A stretch of DNA of 64,000 bases from the NCBI GenBank assembly GCA_013396655.1, contig WBMV01004888.1, forward strand, positions 1,488,001 through 1,552,000. The letters run 5' to 3'. The position numbers were made by a program, and so were the translations under genes. The notes below the pieces were generated by a model that was given only the letters and a program-made list of their open reading frames with translations, made no database searches and was not told the origin of the DNA. Source of the DNA: Campylorhamphus procurvoides (taxonomy: Eukaryota; Chordata; Aves; Passeriformes; Dendrocolaptidae). This document shows positions 47,401 to 62,100 of this stretch, piece by piece (the first letter of the stretch is position 1; every line of letters begins with the position of its first letter).

Positions 47401-50400
47401 TCAATGGGTCTTAATTTTTCTTTCCACTGTGACGCCTACTGGAAGAAAAAAACCTCCCCAAAAATTTCCCTTCCCCAAACCAATAAACTCAGCAACAGAG
47501 CTGCCCTGTGCCAGTAACCCAGAATTAAGCATAGTTTGGAAATTTAGGTGTAGCTCATGATGAACTTATGTCAACCCAAAACTGTGCCTTTGCAATTACG
47601 ATACGGTAGTATTCACAATTAAGATATGTAGTAATTCTTGATTATGATGAATTGCAAACCTCTGCAGACACCTAAAGTCTCCAGAGTTCTTCAATATTCA
47701 GTAAACATCTGTAAATGGTCTAACAGCGTTTTTCCTGTGAGGAAACAGAATGACCAACCTTATGTGAAATGTCAGTTAAAATAAGTCTTTTTGCTTCCAT
47801 CTTGTAATATGTTTGGGGACTGATTGGGACACTGCACACAAGTCATCACACAAAACCTCAATCCAGAAATAAATTGTTCAAAATACTTCAGATGCTATAT
47901 ATGTAGAACCTATTACATGTGATTAGATTATACATAGCCAAATTTTGGTCTTGAGTAACCTGATTTTGGACTCCAGTCATGCAAATGTACACACTTAGAT
48001 TTACTTATGAGGAGATTCATTAACTGCAGCAGCTTGTTACTTAACAATGTACTAAAGTGTGTATATAAATTCTCTCAGCGTTAGGACTTAAATATGTTGT
48101 GATAAATTAGTTTGGTGGAATGGATAAAACCAAACAAAACCAGGCTAATCACAAACTGTTTTCTTTTGATGGAGAATCTGAGGAAGGGTAGAGAGGGAAA
48201 GTAAAATGAGAACTTTTCTTTACCAGTTGGTAAGAAAAACTTCACTCTGAAACTTATAACACAGGTTACAAATTTCAAATAAGTTTTTTCAGGACTACTA
48301 TCCTTATCATTATGGATAGTATTTAAATGTTTCACTGGGAATGTGTCTAAAATTTAATTTACATAATGTATTTACAGATTAGTGCATGGGTATGTGTGTA
48401 AATATGTTCTATGAGCATGGGTACCCTCCCATATGTAATATTGCAGGTACTCTTTTAATATGATGATTTTATTTTTTTTTCTTCTGCTATTTGTAGATTC
48501 CTAAAATTTCTCCATGGGGGATATGGATCCTATGTGCAGTAGATTTAAGCTCACTAAAACAGGCTTGCTTTTCCTGGTGGTCCTAAAAATTGTCACAGAT
48601 TTGTAGAGATTCATAAGGTTAATAGCAGCTTTGAATTATGTTTGAATGTCTTGCAAGTGGCTTTATTATTTTCATTCATTATCAGCGGTGTTTGAAAAAT
48701 AGGAAAATGGTTCTGATAGTGTTTTTTTAAGGGTGAAAATAACATCATCAAACCTAACTTTTCTTAGTGCTTCCTTGTGTTTCCATGTTCAAGACCAAAA
48801 GACCCCTTCATTATTTGGTGTGTGTGTATTGTTTTGTGCAAGCAGGTTTAGTGCAATGAAGCTGAAAAACTAGGTAGAAACACTGCCTCCAGTTACCTGT
48901 TGAAACAAGTACCGCTGGATTCATGGAAGACTGGACTCTGCAAGGATTAGTATAGAAAATATTGTAGGTCTTATTCTAAGGAGTGGTTGGCTGATGTACC
49001 ACTGCTGGGTTTAGTCATGTTGCTACAAAGGTTTTTGTGCATTTAGATTTAGCCTAGTAAATAAAAAGCTGTAATGTAACATCTTCCAGCAGATTTTTAT
49101 CAATTCAGTGTGTCTCATAGCCTGGATTGTAGTGCTGAGTGGTCAGCAGTTTTTACAGCTGATATGAAAGGAAGGAGTGCTTTGCTTGTACCAAGGGTTG
49201 CATAACCTTATGTGCTTTGAGGAGTAAAATCAAAGATCGCGTCCTTTCAGAGCTTTGTTCTTCAGTTTCTCCCAACACATCCCTAGTGCTTTGGACTTTC
49301 AGGAGAAGTGTATTCAGGTGGTTGATTGCTGTACACATTCAGCTTTCTGCAATAGGATCCAAGAAGCAAAGTACAAAGTGAGCTAAGTACCTACCATCAA
49401 TACTTCAGATGTTTTAGTGTATTCATTCTGGCCTCTTTTGACCCCTCTTTTCTTAGGCAGTTGTTTAGGATTTTATGTTAATTTCCATAGCAGCATAACT
49501 GGTAAATCTGCAAGTAAACACTATGTACTCCATTGCATGGGCATGCTTAGGCACAGCAGGGTCAATCCTGTCCAATTTGACCTTTGTTCAGTTTGTTGAA
49601 TTAACGTATCTTCTTTATGGAGATGGTATCGGTGGTTATAGTGGTGCAATCAATATCTCCCTTACCATTTACTTTGTTATAGATTAGACTTAAAAGTGCT
49701 GAGAAAAGCTAGAGATGAAGAAAAAGGTTCAGAGAACACTCCATAAAGATGCTCATCTAATCTAATACTATAGATTGAACTGAAGAAAAGGAACTGAAAA
49801 ATGCTATTCAAATGCCAGACAATACCGAAGAAATCATCCTTCGAAAGTGTTTTACAAGGATAATTAGGAAAGAAAACCACCTGTAACTGTACATACTTGC
49901 ATGGAACAGGGAGGTAAAAAAAAAATCATTATGTCAGTGGAGAAGGTGAACAGTTTAGTTTTTCTTTCTTTCAAGTTTACACCTAATGAAGTTGTGAATT
50001 CCTGACTGACAACTGAGACCAAAACCCTACTGCAGATCTCAGTAAGGGCATTTTTACACATTTTAACAGCAAATACTTAGTGATTAATTGCTTTAGCATT
50101 TCCCATTTTTCTCCATGACATGTGTTTTGAAAGCCTTCATTATGCTCTTTGCATTGTGGCACATACAAGCATCATCACTTTCTCTTGGCTGCACTGACAG
50201 GGAAGATCCACTGGCAAGGCACAGGTCTCTCAGTACATAGAAAAGAATTAGTTTTCTCTGTAGTTTATCTTAAAGAAGTTTCTCCTTCTTATTGAAAATT
50301 AGTGTGCAATAATATGCTGTGTGACTTTCTCAGCTGACTGTCCCATGAAAAAAAAATCACTAAACTCTGTGTAAATCTTACTAGGCCAGAGAGAGAGAAC

Positions 50401-53400
50401 TTAAAACAGTTGAGGCTCTAGACATCAGTTAGGACATTCACATGGGACATGAGAGACTGTACTACTTGGAATGCTGTGCTTTTATGAAATTGAATTTTTC
50501 TTGGGATCAAAATGGAATTATTTTCATTGTTGCATGTGGATCAGTGAGAAGATATCTCTTGCAGCATTTTGTGTTTTTTGTTTGAGTAGCACAAAATTTA
50601 AGGTCTTGTTGGCCCACTTTATGAGTGAAGCAAGTTGTGCTTTTTTCACTGTAAAGGAGTGGGCAGTAAGTCAAGCTTCCTAAACTGTCATTTGAGCACC
50701 ATACCTGCTCTTATATTGCTCCACTATATAGCAGTTTTATAGTCATCCTGTATTTTTCTCCTACTAATTTTAGATATTCTGAGTAGGGCAGAGTGTTTCA
50801 GAAGTATCTGATTAGTAGGTGTTTAAGACAAGGCTTGAATTCTCACACTCAACCCATTCAATATTAGATTGAAATTTTTGTTCAGCTGAAGTTGATGTCT
50901 TTTCCCTCAAAACAGCTTTTCCTGCCTTTCTGCTGTGTCCAGACTGTCAGTGTATGCTCCTGTGTACGGTAGTTAATGCTTTACTGTAAGGATTATCTGC
51001 ATTAAAACAACAAAAGGGGAGACCAAAACCAGGTTTTGATTCTGCTGTCACATTCAAAGTTCAGAGAGAGCTGATTTAATCCAGAAAAATTTCTGATTAG
51101 GGTTTGAGGAGAATATTTTTGTGCCTCAGTTCTATCTGATTGGACTTACATGCAAGACCTGCATCTTTGATGTGGACAGCTGTCAGTGGCCATTGTAAAA
51201 TCAACCTGACAAGTTTAGAGTCTGTGATGCCCTTCTTTGTAACTACATGTTTCTTTCTGAACCACCACACAACTGATCTTGGTCAGATGTGGTCATCCCT
51301 TCCACAGCACATTTTATAGGCAAGTGATTACAGTCCAAATAGTGGGTTGCAACTTGAAATGGGCAATAATAAAAAAATCATTAATGTGTAACAATAACTC
51401 ATCTATATGGAAGCCTTCCTGAATGGCTTCAATAATTTTGTGTCATGTATGTGTTTGCCCTTTATACATTTCTTCCTTATAAGCCACATAAGTTTGAGTT
51501 GGGTCTGTGAATCCCCCAAGACCTCATCCATCACAGGCATACTTACTGAGGAATATCTTCATTTTTCAGATCTTTTGCCAAGATTCTCTTTGTTTAGTTT
51601 GATTAGGGGATGGGAGGAGAAGGGTGCACGGAATGGTTAGAAGCATGCGCCTTTACTGTATCTGCAAGAGGTCCATCCTGAGCTCATGTCACAGGGAAAA
51701 GCTACTAGGGAAGAGCTGAGTTTTCTGAAATACAGCATGTTTTAGTGTTAGATTGCAAGACTGAGTCATTAGATTTGATGATGATATTCTGATGCACTGA
51801 AAACATGGCAATAGGACTGTAACAAGACTTACTGAACTCAAGTGATGTTCTTGATGTGAGATGATTCTTCTACTCTGAAAGCACATGAAAAAGATGTTAT
51901 AAATGCAATTGGTGCACCCATTTCAGATGCAGTCAAAACAGTGGGGAGCTTAACAACTTTCAGGATGTGTGAAGTACTGCAGAGGTCATTTTTCCCCTGT
52001 GTACACTCGAGACACACGTCAAGGTGTGCTGAAGAACAGCTGGAGAAGAGATGTAATATAGATGGAGAGATGATTCTTTCCTCCTTGCCCTGGGAATTGA
52101 CTCATCAGTTTTCTGCTATGGTGACAGCAGATGGTCCCAATTGATACTGTAGGAATCAGAGAGCACTTTCAGTGACCAAGTCAAACTGATCTCTCCCAGT
52201 ATTGATCACATCACCTGAGCTAATTGTCAGGGCTCTTTCTGTGGCTGATATTGTTTTCCCTAAGGGCAAAACACATCTAAAGTGGATGAACTTAGTTGCT
52301 TTTTGGCAATGCCTCTCTTGATTCCTTGAGGGAAGCTTGTTTGAATGTCCTAGACTGGATAGTTAACTGCTATCTGACAGTAGGCAGGTAGGTCCTCTGT
52401 GTGAAGGATACACATAGCAGGGTTAGCTGTTGGTCCCACCCATTGCTGGGAAGAGGTGAGGAAAAGTAGTGGGTGAATTAAATAACAGATAACTGAATAA
52501 TGCATTTGCCTAGTTTCATAAGAACTTGATCACTCTCTCCTTTGGCATTTATACGTTACTAGTGAATTGAGCAGCATTATTTACAGTTTATTCCATGCTG
52601 AATAATTTCATCTCCTCATTATTGGAAATAAGAACTTTCTGTAAGTCTCTATCACTGGTGAATAAATCTAAATAGATTAAGCACATCTGCAAACAGAGCT
52701 GCTGCTGTATTTCTTGTGAACAAATAGACAAATGTTAGGAAAAATATTCTCAGCTCACTGCTATGTCAATGTGTCAAATCTCGTCAGGATTAACTTCAGC
52801 CCCTGGGTATCTGCCTATCTTTCTTCACAAATATTTATGATCTCCTGCCACTGGTTAACTAGTCCTTACCAATAAAGAGACTTTTATGCTGAGATGAGTT
52901 ACACAGATTATGCAGAAACATTAGCAGAGCAATTTGAAATGATTGATACATACAGTACCTTGTCTGCAAAGCTAGTTAGTTTGCTACTTTAGACAGGGCA
53001 ATTTAACAATAGAAAATTTTTGATAGTCATCAAAAGAGATTGCAGTGTGGAGATGGTGGGTTTTTCAAATGGAATCTAAGCTCTGTAAGCCTTCCAGTTC
53101 TGCCAAGAGCTATTTACCTTAAGTTACCCAAGTTCCTAAATTACTTAAGCGTTTTGGAAATACTGCCTCTAAAAAGGGTCTCCAGAGAGTTACAAGACCT
53201 AGGCTTCATTTAATTGTCACAAGGTATGGTTTGAAAAATTTCCCAAGGAATAGGATTTGCACATTCATATATCTTTGAAGTCAGCCTCTGGAACTTCAAA
53301 GCCAGACTGTGAAAGTGAACTCAGATGCAGAGGTATGGTTTGGTATCTTACCTCAAGATTCACTGTTTAAATTCATGGATATGCTATATAAATATAATAT

Positions 53401-56400
53401 TGTGCTGTGTTCTAGATTGACAATTTCCTTCTAAAGACCACTGTGTATTCCATATGTTAGTCCTGAACTGCATGCAACCTTTGGTTGACTTGTGCTATTC
53501 TGGTGATCTGTAACTGTGGAGCTCTTCACCTGATGTGCTTTTCCTCCTGAGGTGCTTCAGCTGCTCCTTTGAACTTTCTGTACTCATGTTATTGTTCCTT
53601 TTATCACAGTGGTGCTTGCACACTTCAGCCATGCTTAGACTGCTTATTGAGCTTATTGATGCTGAACAAGTGGTCTAAAGGGATAAAAGGTAGGGGGAGA
53701 GAGGCAAGAGCAGTTGGAAGGATTTGCCCAGGAATATGGTTGCATGCCCTTTGCTCTTTCTTATTTTAGCTTAACCAGGGATGTGAAGGTCACGTCCACT
53801 GTGTCGGGTGGTTGCTTCTTTGGATAGGCTCCAGCTTTTGTCATCTGCTGTGGGAAATGTGTAATGGCACTAAAACGGCAGGAAAAGGGGATAACAGCCC
53901 TAGTGCTTGGCACTTCAACAGTTTTTGCAGCTATGCTGAGCTTCTGTCAATAAATGACTACACTTTTATCATTGTTGTTCAGCTCCAGGTCACTCTCATG
54001 ATCTCATCTGGCATGAGAAAGAAAAATAAAATTAGTTTCTTGAAAAAATTGAGTTGATGAAATCCAGTTTATGACAGTAGTCTGGTTTCCTTAGAGCAGC
54101 AGCTCTCTTATCAGGATCGCAGCCGGAGGAGCTCTACAGTCCCTTTGTTTTTATGGTAATCAGATTCTTTCATCCCAGAATCCAAAATGCTGTTGGAGCA
54201 TATTTAATAATCTAGCCATTCCATGTGTCAAAGAAACATTCAGGCTGTATCTAAGGTGGAAAATGAAATTACACAGTTTTCCTTTTCCTCTATATGTCTA
54301 TCTGTCTTTGAACATGCTGGTGAAGGGATTTCCTTGAGCCCAATTACTGCGGGGGAAGGTGAAGTTGTATCTCACCAGCCACAGAAAAACCTCACTTTGT
54401 TAGTGATGGTGGAGATACTGCAGAACAAGTAAGGAGAGCAGCAGTTTCTGGATGCCTGGATGCCACTTTATGCCTGATGAAGGTATGGGTAGTGTTGGTG
54501 GAATTTTCGAAAGCATCCAGAATTGACTTTAGGCCTCTTGTCATAAATTACTCTGGGAGACCCCATTTGCAAAGCGATTTTAAAAAATGGGCTAGATATA
54601 GAAGAGGAGCTGTGAATGTCAAGCATGATTTCTTGCCTAAAGCAAGATTGTCTCATGCAATATTGTGCATCTATGTACCTGTCCTTTACAGATCTGATTA
54701 TGAGGGTAACGAATATATTTTTTTTAAAATTCACCTAAAAACTGTCTGTAAAACCGTAGCCCTCCTTACTCAGGTAGCAAGATAAGACACAACGTGCAGA
54801 CAATGTGCCATAGGTTATTTTGCTAGGTGATAAGAAAAAGCAAGATGTTCAGAAGACATTTAATTTTTAAAAAAGGTAGTTAAATATATAAATCTTTCCT
54901 CATAAATTCTCCCTGAATGGTCCTAGTTGAAAATTTATCACATAGAAGTATTTTAGTTTCACAATTCATTTTTTTCTACTTTATGTCTTTAAGCTGAAGA
55001 TTGATGCCTGATTAAAACATCTCTCCTACACCAGAGAAATTTCCAATTAAAAAAAATCCGTCACCAAAAGGAACCTGTCAAGTAAGAAAAATCACAGCTA
55101 CCTGCTCTGTGGATTTTCCACCAGATACTGACACCTGAGCGCTTTGTAGACCCCAAGAATAATTACAGTGCATTTGCATAGGCTGGTGCTGAGTTCCTGC
55201 AAAAGAAATGCAGAAAAGGATTAGCATGCTTATTCACAGACCCTGCACATTATACACTGGATTCTTGAAATTGTCTCCTCTTCCCCACTGCACCCTTCCT
55301 TACAGTTTTATTGTTGTATAATGTTTATAGCTTGAACAATTATTTTCAAACTAACTATATGGGAATTTGTAGAGGGAACCAAGTAGAAAAAAAAAATATA
55401 TATATTGGATGTCTGATTTTTTTAAGTGCTTTGTAAGAGTGGGGCCTGTGCACATGACAGTCTATACAGTATTTTCAGCTGGTTGAGGACAGTCACAATT
55501 CTCCAGCTGGGATCAAATATTAACCTACAGGTTTTGAGTTTTCTGCTAAAATGACAACTGGAAACACTATCTGAGATCAGGCTCCCAAGTACTTGGTTCT
55601 GAGCACGAAGAAAGCGTATTCAACACAAGACCTATACAAACAAGATTCGAAAGAGAATGAAAGCAGTGCTCTGAGAAGTCGCTTGTTGGGTTGCACCCTT
55701 CTCCTTATCCTAAGACTAGTGGGTTACTCAGCTCAGTTGCCCTCCTTTAGGTGCCAAGTTGTTCCCCATGCAACCTATTTCTTCTCAATCTGACTCTGAA
55801 TGTCCTACCTAGTGCAGCTTCTGTCATTTCATTTCAGAGGCTCTTCTGTTTTGCTGTAGAGAAGTAATATTCTGTCCCTAGTAAAGGGAAAGGATTTTCT
55901 TACAATGGGAAAATCTAGGAGAGTTGTTACTGTTTGCAGGTTTATAAAAGGCTGCTACACTGATAGGACAACCAACAATAAGCCTGAAATTCAGAAATTA
56001 TGGTTTAGATAAGACGTTTCAGGTCAAACGTTGTAGCAGTAAGACTGGCAAGAGCTTACACTGCTTGGATATGATGCAGAGTCTCAAGCAGCAGAAATAG
56101 TGTAGGAAAAGCCTGGATATGCTTGTGCAGAGGATGGAGATGACTGGGCATTCCTTTAGGGTGCTTTTCAGTCCTTTGTCTCTGCCTTTCTGGGCCTTCA
56201 AGGAGGTGATGCCTTCTCAGAATTGAAATGTCCTTTCATTATTGATTTATTAGTGAACAGAGCACTAACGGGAGCACAGAAGTGCCTGTATTTCTTTCCA
56301 GTTCTACTGCTAGCCTGATGCATGACTTCTTGACCTTGCTGATCAAAGAGATAGCAAGAACCTTCTGGCGTGTCTTTTTTACAGGGATGGGACACTTCAC

Positions 56401-57683
56401 AGTTCCCTCAAATGTTAGCTATCACCTTTTTGTGGTAATCACTGCTTTTGGTGAAGAACTGCTATTCTTGAAGCAATTCTGAAAGCTTATGTATTGCATT
56501 ACACAAAAACTGTTTTTAAAATATTTTTCTTAGTTATTTCCTTTTATTATAGTATGTGCTGTATTACTTTTATTTATGGCAATTTATTTCTGGGTATTAA
56601 AACTGCCTTATGACTTGGCTTAAGAGGTAACACTTGAAATAAATGGATGAATAAATTATTTACCGAACTTTGGTGTAAATTATACTCCTTTTGACTGTAA
56701 AGCTATGCATTGCAAAAGTTATTTTTGATCCTGCAAATTAAAGGGGTTTTGAGATTATGGACTAGTCTTTTGGAAGTGCTTATAGCTGCTCTTACTTGAA
56801 ACAACAGAAAACAACTCCCCTATTGAGAAAAAAGGGAGCTGTGAGGTGCTGAGCATATTTCAAACTTATTTAGACTGTGCATTTTGTTAAGGATTCTCTG
56901 TGAAGGTTCCAGTAGAAAGACTTGGTTTCAGCAGGCAGTATCACCAAGGGATTTGAATTGATGCTTATTTTTCCTCAGGTGGGCAAACTAGGGCATACTG
57001 GAAAGTATGACTTCAAGAATCCAGACCCTGAAGAACAATTTTGTTTCCAGTCTGAAAATTTACCACTGCTGCTTAGTATAACCCTGCTGCATTCATGTTT
57101 GTTTTTAAGCCTCAGCCTTCCACTTATTTAGTATTTCTCCCTCAGTGTTTGCACTCTGACAAGACAAGGTCTTTGCCTGCTTTTTTTACCAGTGAGTCCT
57201 ACCTTCAGTTCTTGGTCTCTTTCATTCCAGGACTCTTTCTTCACAGAAACTCTTGTACCTGACTTTTCAGAAATACCAAACTCTTCGCTCTGCTTTCCCA
57301 CCAATAAAGTCTTGTGCTAAAGCAGTAAATGCTTTTCAACACTTACTTTCCTGTGAGAAAACTGAGTGGTCCTGGTTTAAAAGCAGATATTTGCATTTCT
57401 TTGTTGCCTCTTAATGTCACAGTATCAAAGTGCTTCACTACAGACTCTCATATCTCTGTGAAGCAGAAAAGTACTTCTATATCTAGTTTGCAGAAAAAAT
57501 GTAGTACAGTCATGCTATTGCATGACATTTTACTTAAGAAGCACAAGTAAGTAGTATCAATATGGTCTATATTAAACAACCTATAATGAAAGTGTAAATC
57601 TAGGATTGTCTAGTAGGGACTTGCATAGGTTAGTCTTTGGCTCTGCCTGTATGACATTTTCATCAAAGCTAAAGTCATTACTG
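44495..57683. other. Non-coding stretch, no gene recognised
   Basis: No gene supported over 13 kb. The longest frames are 102 codons (plus, 54477-54785) and 98 codons (plus, 45949-46245), the latter mirrored by a 94-codon minus frame over the same bases. Neither has a known domain. AT-rich sequence at about 46,720-47,330 contains many TAATTA-type and TGATTT words and looks like slowly evolving non-coding DNA. An A10(TA)5 tract lies at 55,388-55,405. Nothing else was recognised. Confidence 0.55.
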
Positions 57684-58150
57684 ATAAAAGCTACAGATGA
57701 CATTAAGGCTAAGAGAATAGCAAGGAACGAAGAAGAGGTTGAAATCATTGCAGTCTGTATGCAGCTTATTCTGAATCTGCAAATAATGTGCATTCCAGCA
57801 TGATTATCTGAGAAGATGCAGAATGGTCACTGTGCATGGGTTGGAGCTCTGTTCTAGGACACCGTGACTCCAGAAAGGAGCTTGGTACTATGATGGCTGA
57901 TAAATGGGATATGGAATGATTGATGCCCTATGGTGCTTATGAGTCTCAAGAGACTTACATGAATTGCAAATGCATAAAGAGCAATATACAATAGGAGTGC
58001 AATGTTTATATTGTACCTTGTTGCTGTTAGGACCACTAACTGGAACGCATCTCCGGTTTTCATGTTGATAGGTTAAGAAGTAGTGGGAAAATTAAGAGGA
58101 GAACTGTAAGGAAGAAAATTGAGACCTGAAAATCAAGCTGTTCTTTAAAA
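57684..58150 (+). mobile_element. Probable old, degraded CR1/L3-type LINE fragment
   Basis: The pieces 'acagatgacattaaggct' (57,684), 'gaccactaactggaac' (58,030) and 'gaaaattaagaggagaactg' (58,087) appear in that order. So does 'gagacctgaaaatcaag' (about 58,120). They match, with many changes and one large deletion, the end of the reverse transcriptase ORF and the start of the 3' region of CR1/L3-type LINEs in sense orientation. The copy would be much older than the two clear CR1 ends. A 65-codon frame at its start (57606-57803) is not an intact part of the element. Chance similarity remains possible. Confidence 0.42.
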
Positions 58151-58512
58151 GCATGCTGGTTATGTATTCTTTCTTCAAAGAAAATGTAGATCAATTTGAT
58201 CACATTTAGGAATGTCAATTTGAATGCTTGAGAAATATAGTAACAGGTGTCCAGCTGATAAAGGAAGGAACAGTAACATACAGTAGCAAAAATTTGAAAG
58301 CTCAGATTCGTTTCAAATGATCAGGATAATTAATGACTGAAATATTCAAGCATCATTACAGATTCACTCCACAATGAAGATTAAATAAGAAAGCTTTCCT
58401 AGTGTGTACCATACCAGAGTTGAAACTAGAAGGTGAAATTGGTTCTAAAGGCTGTAGCATCTGAGTCTTGAGGCAGTACTTAACTAGGAGCCCCCAAAAT
58501 GGGACTACTTGA

Positions 58513-58527
58513 TTTTTTTTTTTTTTT
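58513..58527. repeat. Poly(T) tract, 15 T
   Basis: The longest uninterrupted homopolymer in the window apart from the tract at the gap. It is followed by A/T-rich and pyrimidine-rich sequence. It could be the reversed poly(A) tail of a retroposed copy, but no source sequence was recognised next to it. Confidence 0.85.
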
Positions 58528-59104
58528 AAATTTTCCTTCCCCTTTTTCTTAAGCCTCCTGGAGGTAAAATGCAGTATGCTATTTCCTGCTCTACAGAACT
58601 GGATATACCTCAAGATGTGGTCTGCCACATCTGCTCCCTAAGAAACTAGGAGAACAGTAAGAAATATGGGGAACTCCTATAGGAAGCTAGGAGGCATCCC
58701 ATTTCAGCAGTGTAACCAAATTTACCTGTATATCAGATTTATGTAATAGATTGCTCCTTGAGTACCTCAGTACCATCCTGTTCCCTATTCATTTGCACCT
58801 CCTTTTATAAAAATTCATTCAAACCAAAAGAGCAAAATGTCATCTTTAATACTTATTTCATTATATCTAGCACTGAATCCACGAATTTCAATAAAATATA
58901 TCCAGAAGGGCACTCTGTAATTTTCCTGAACATTACAGGAGACATATTAAAATGTATATGCTTACTGAATATAGGAAAGCAGGATTTGAAGGTTATGAGC
59001 TTTCTTACTTTTCCTAGCTATTCTGTATTTCCCTTATTTTCATGTCAGTTCCCTGCCAACTTCTTTTCTATATGAAGTAATCAAATTCTACATAAGATTG
59101 TAGG

Positions 59105-59120
59105 ATAATAATAATAATAA
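59105..59120. repeat. (AAT)n microsatellite
   Basis: Five consecutive ATA/AAT units in 'ataataataataataa'. Simple sequence only. Confidence 0.85.
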
Positions 59121-62100
59121 AGACTTTTGGAATATTTTAAACAGCATGGCATGTATTCATGCTCAAAAAATTCTTTGAATATGACCATGATCTCATTTCC
59201 TTCCTGTTCTTTCACTATCACACATGCACTGACAGGAGGGACAGTCTTTGCCAAGTTCTGAGTCGCACAAGATCCAAGGGGTATTTTCACTTCTTTCATC
59301 AGCCACGCTGAAGTGCTCACTGCACCCACAGTAAGGTCCAATAATGTGCACATTGATGAGAAAACTGCAGAGCAAACAGAAGTACGGCAGCCTTTTGTGT
59401 TTGAGATTCAGCAAGCGCACAAATCTGAAAGCGTCTCTTCTGCTTTGACATTATCTACAGGTTCAATCTACAATATGCTGATTCTATCATAATACAGAAA
59501 ATTGGTTAATTCCCTCTGGAAATTTACAATAAAAATAATTCTCCCCTTGAACTGCTCTTGCTTCTTCCTTTGATTGGATGATGCTATCGCCTTTATTCTT
59601 AAGTGGGGGACAAATGGAGCATTTATATAGCAAAGTATGTGCATTTATATAAAATCTGTACACTTTATTCATATACTTTACACTTCTTCTATAAATATTG
59701 GCAAGGGAAGATAATTAATGAAGTTTATTTCCAAGTCAGTATGACCTGTGCAAAAATTATATTGCTTGCAAGTTTTTATCAAATCATTCAAATTTTCTTC
59801 CCCCCTTGTTAAAAATTTTAGTTCCCCCCACCTTGGTTTCTTTATTTCTTTGAGCATTGTCCTCATCCAGAATGTCCAATTCAGCCCTGCAGTTACAGGT
59901 CACAGTGCAGTTGTATTCTAAACTCTTTCTTTACTCCTTCATTCTTCTATTACTCTTTCTCTTTTTTTTCCCTTAATCTCTTGGGGGTAACTTAAACCTG
60001 ATGGGTTTTATTTGACTAAGTTGTATGGAGTTGGTGTTTGCTGAGTGATTTAGTGTAATGCTTCTCCTTGGTTGGTTGTTACTCCTGTAAAACCCTTTTG
60101 CCATAATGCTTATTTTCTCAGTAAATTAGAAGATCTCTTGGGGAGAAGTCTGTGGCTTTCTCTCTGCATGCAAATTCAAAGTATCAAAGAACCAAGACTC
60201 TGCAAAACATTTGTGTGGGCAAACTACTGGGAGTCTAAATAAAAGTAAACCACCTGGCAAATGTGTCGCCTAAAGCTGGGGCTTTAGGCTTTTCAATGGT
60301 AATCACCTTCTTTGGCTTCATAGTCTCAGAAACTGCATTCCCTGAATTTTAGTGCGTTTATAAGTAATATGCACTTGAAAGTCAAGTGGCTCTGCTGCTA
60401 ATGACTAGTGAAACAAGACGTACTTAATAGGATGCAACTTCTGTTTCCCATGTGTGTTAATGCAAAGCTTTAAGGCAGTTAGTTTTGTGTTCTCCTTCTG
60501 AATTGTGTTAGAGGTAGAATCCCCATCTGATGAAAGAAGTCCTTAAAACAATGTCAACTGTTTGCTGTTTTGTAGGAGTGAACATAGATGGCTAGAAAAA
60601 GGCCTTCTGGGAGGTGATCTAGTAGGGCTACCTTGCCATGTGGGTTTTTGTAAAAAAAAAAAATATTCTTAAAAATGACAGGCTAGTTGTATATTTCACA
60701 GATGGAAATACACATCTTGATAAGAACCAAGTACAGAATTGTAGACTGATGCTGATCATCTCACTGATAGTTTATGTCTATTAACAATTCTCATCTATTA
60801 ATACCGGCTGTGGTACATAACACGGATATAGAGAACCACAATTTTGTAATGTACCTCTTAGTGGCATGTTGGCAAATACTGGAATACCATGCACATGCTG
60901 GTTCTGAAGCTTGGAACACTTTGTGAGAAACTCCCTGCAGCAGAGAGTTTCTCGCTAACAAGTGTGATTTCTGCTTCCTATTGAGATTTACTGGCTTGCT
61001 TAGTTTCCCATAAAATATAGAAAGAAGAAATCTGCTGTGTAAAATATTTTTCTTTTTTCTTTTTTTTTTTAAAATTTACTTATTTATCTATAAGAAGCCA
61101 TTTTATGAGCAATTAGGGTGGTTGTTTTTGCTCCAGAGTAATATTTTTGTTTCTGATTTGGCATATCTTTATTAGGCTAAATTAAAAAATCTGCTTAATT
61201 TCCAGAAGACTAAAGAAAAATAACATGCCTGCCAAAGACATATCGCGTTCATAGCCAGGCACTTAGGCTTGAGATTGGTTCAAGTTCAGCAAAAGTGCAG
61301 GGAGGAAGGGCTGGCTCTACCAGGGACAGAGAAAGTAGAATTGCCACAACCTTTGCATTGTCTTCCTTGCTTGTTCTGGGTTTTGGGAAAATCATGCTAA
61401 TGGCCCATGATAAAGTCAGGATGGAATCATGGCAAACTGCCACTAGTTTTGATGGGGAGAATACAGTGGTAGGACTCTCAGAGCAGTTACTGCCTCTACA
61501 AGCGATGTTCCTGATACTTGAAGCAGGAATAACTGGTCTGGGCTTCCATTTCATCTTTGTCCCGTAGGAATTGAGCAGTCACCCCCTAGGGCTGACGGGC
61601 ATGGTTTAGGCCATTTCATGGTCTCCTGAGAAAGTGCATGATGAATCTGCAGTAAAAAACCCAGATAAAATACACAAGTGCTCAGTCCCCAGGGAAAGGG
61701 AAATGAGACCAAGAATCCTGATACTCTTTAGACCTTTTCTCTTAGATCTTCTGCTTCAAAATAAAACAGTCTAGTATTTCTACTTCCTCAAAAGGGAAGG
61801 AATATATTCTGAGCTGGCTAGACAGCTAGGCTGATAGAAATAAAATGAAGGAAGGACTTTAGAAATATCATAGTTTCCTGCTTTAATCAGGATTTTTCTT
61901 TTCATTTAAAAGTAATCTAGAGAGAACAGAGTTTTTAGAAGCAGTTAAAGAATATTAACAAAAGCAAGACAGCTTAGCTCTCAACTCTTTATGTATATGT
62001 GAATTAAAAATACTACTGATATTGCAAAAATATTAAGAACTATCTTCTTGAAAATTATTTTCCTTTTCTATATTTGGATTAACTTTTTTTTTTTTAATGA

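Noticed and set aside
55195..55260. Faint likeness to U6 snRNA (gattagcatg)
   Set aside because: Only about 10 bases agree; the rest of the U6 sequence is absent.
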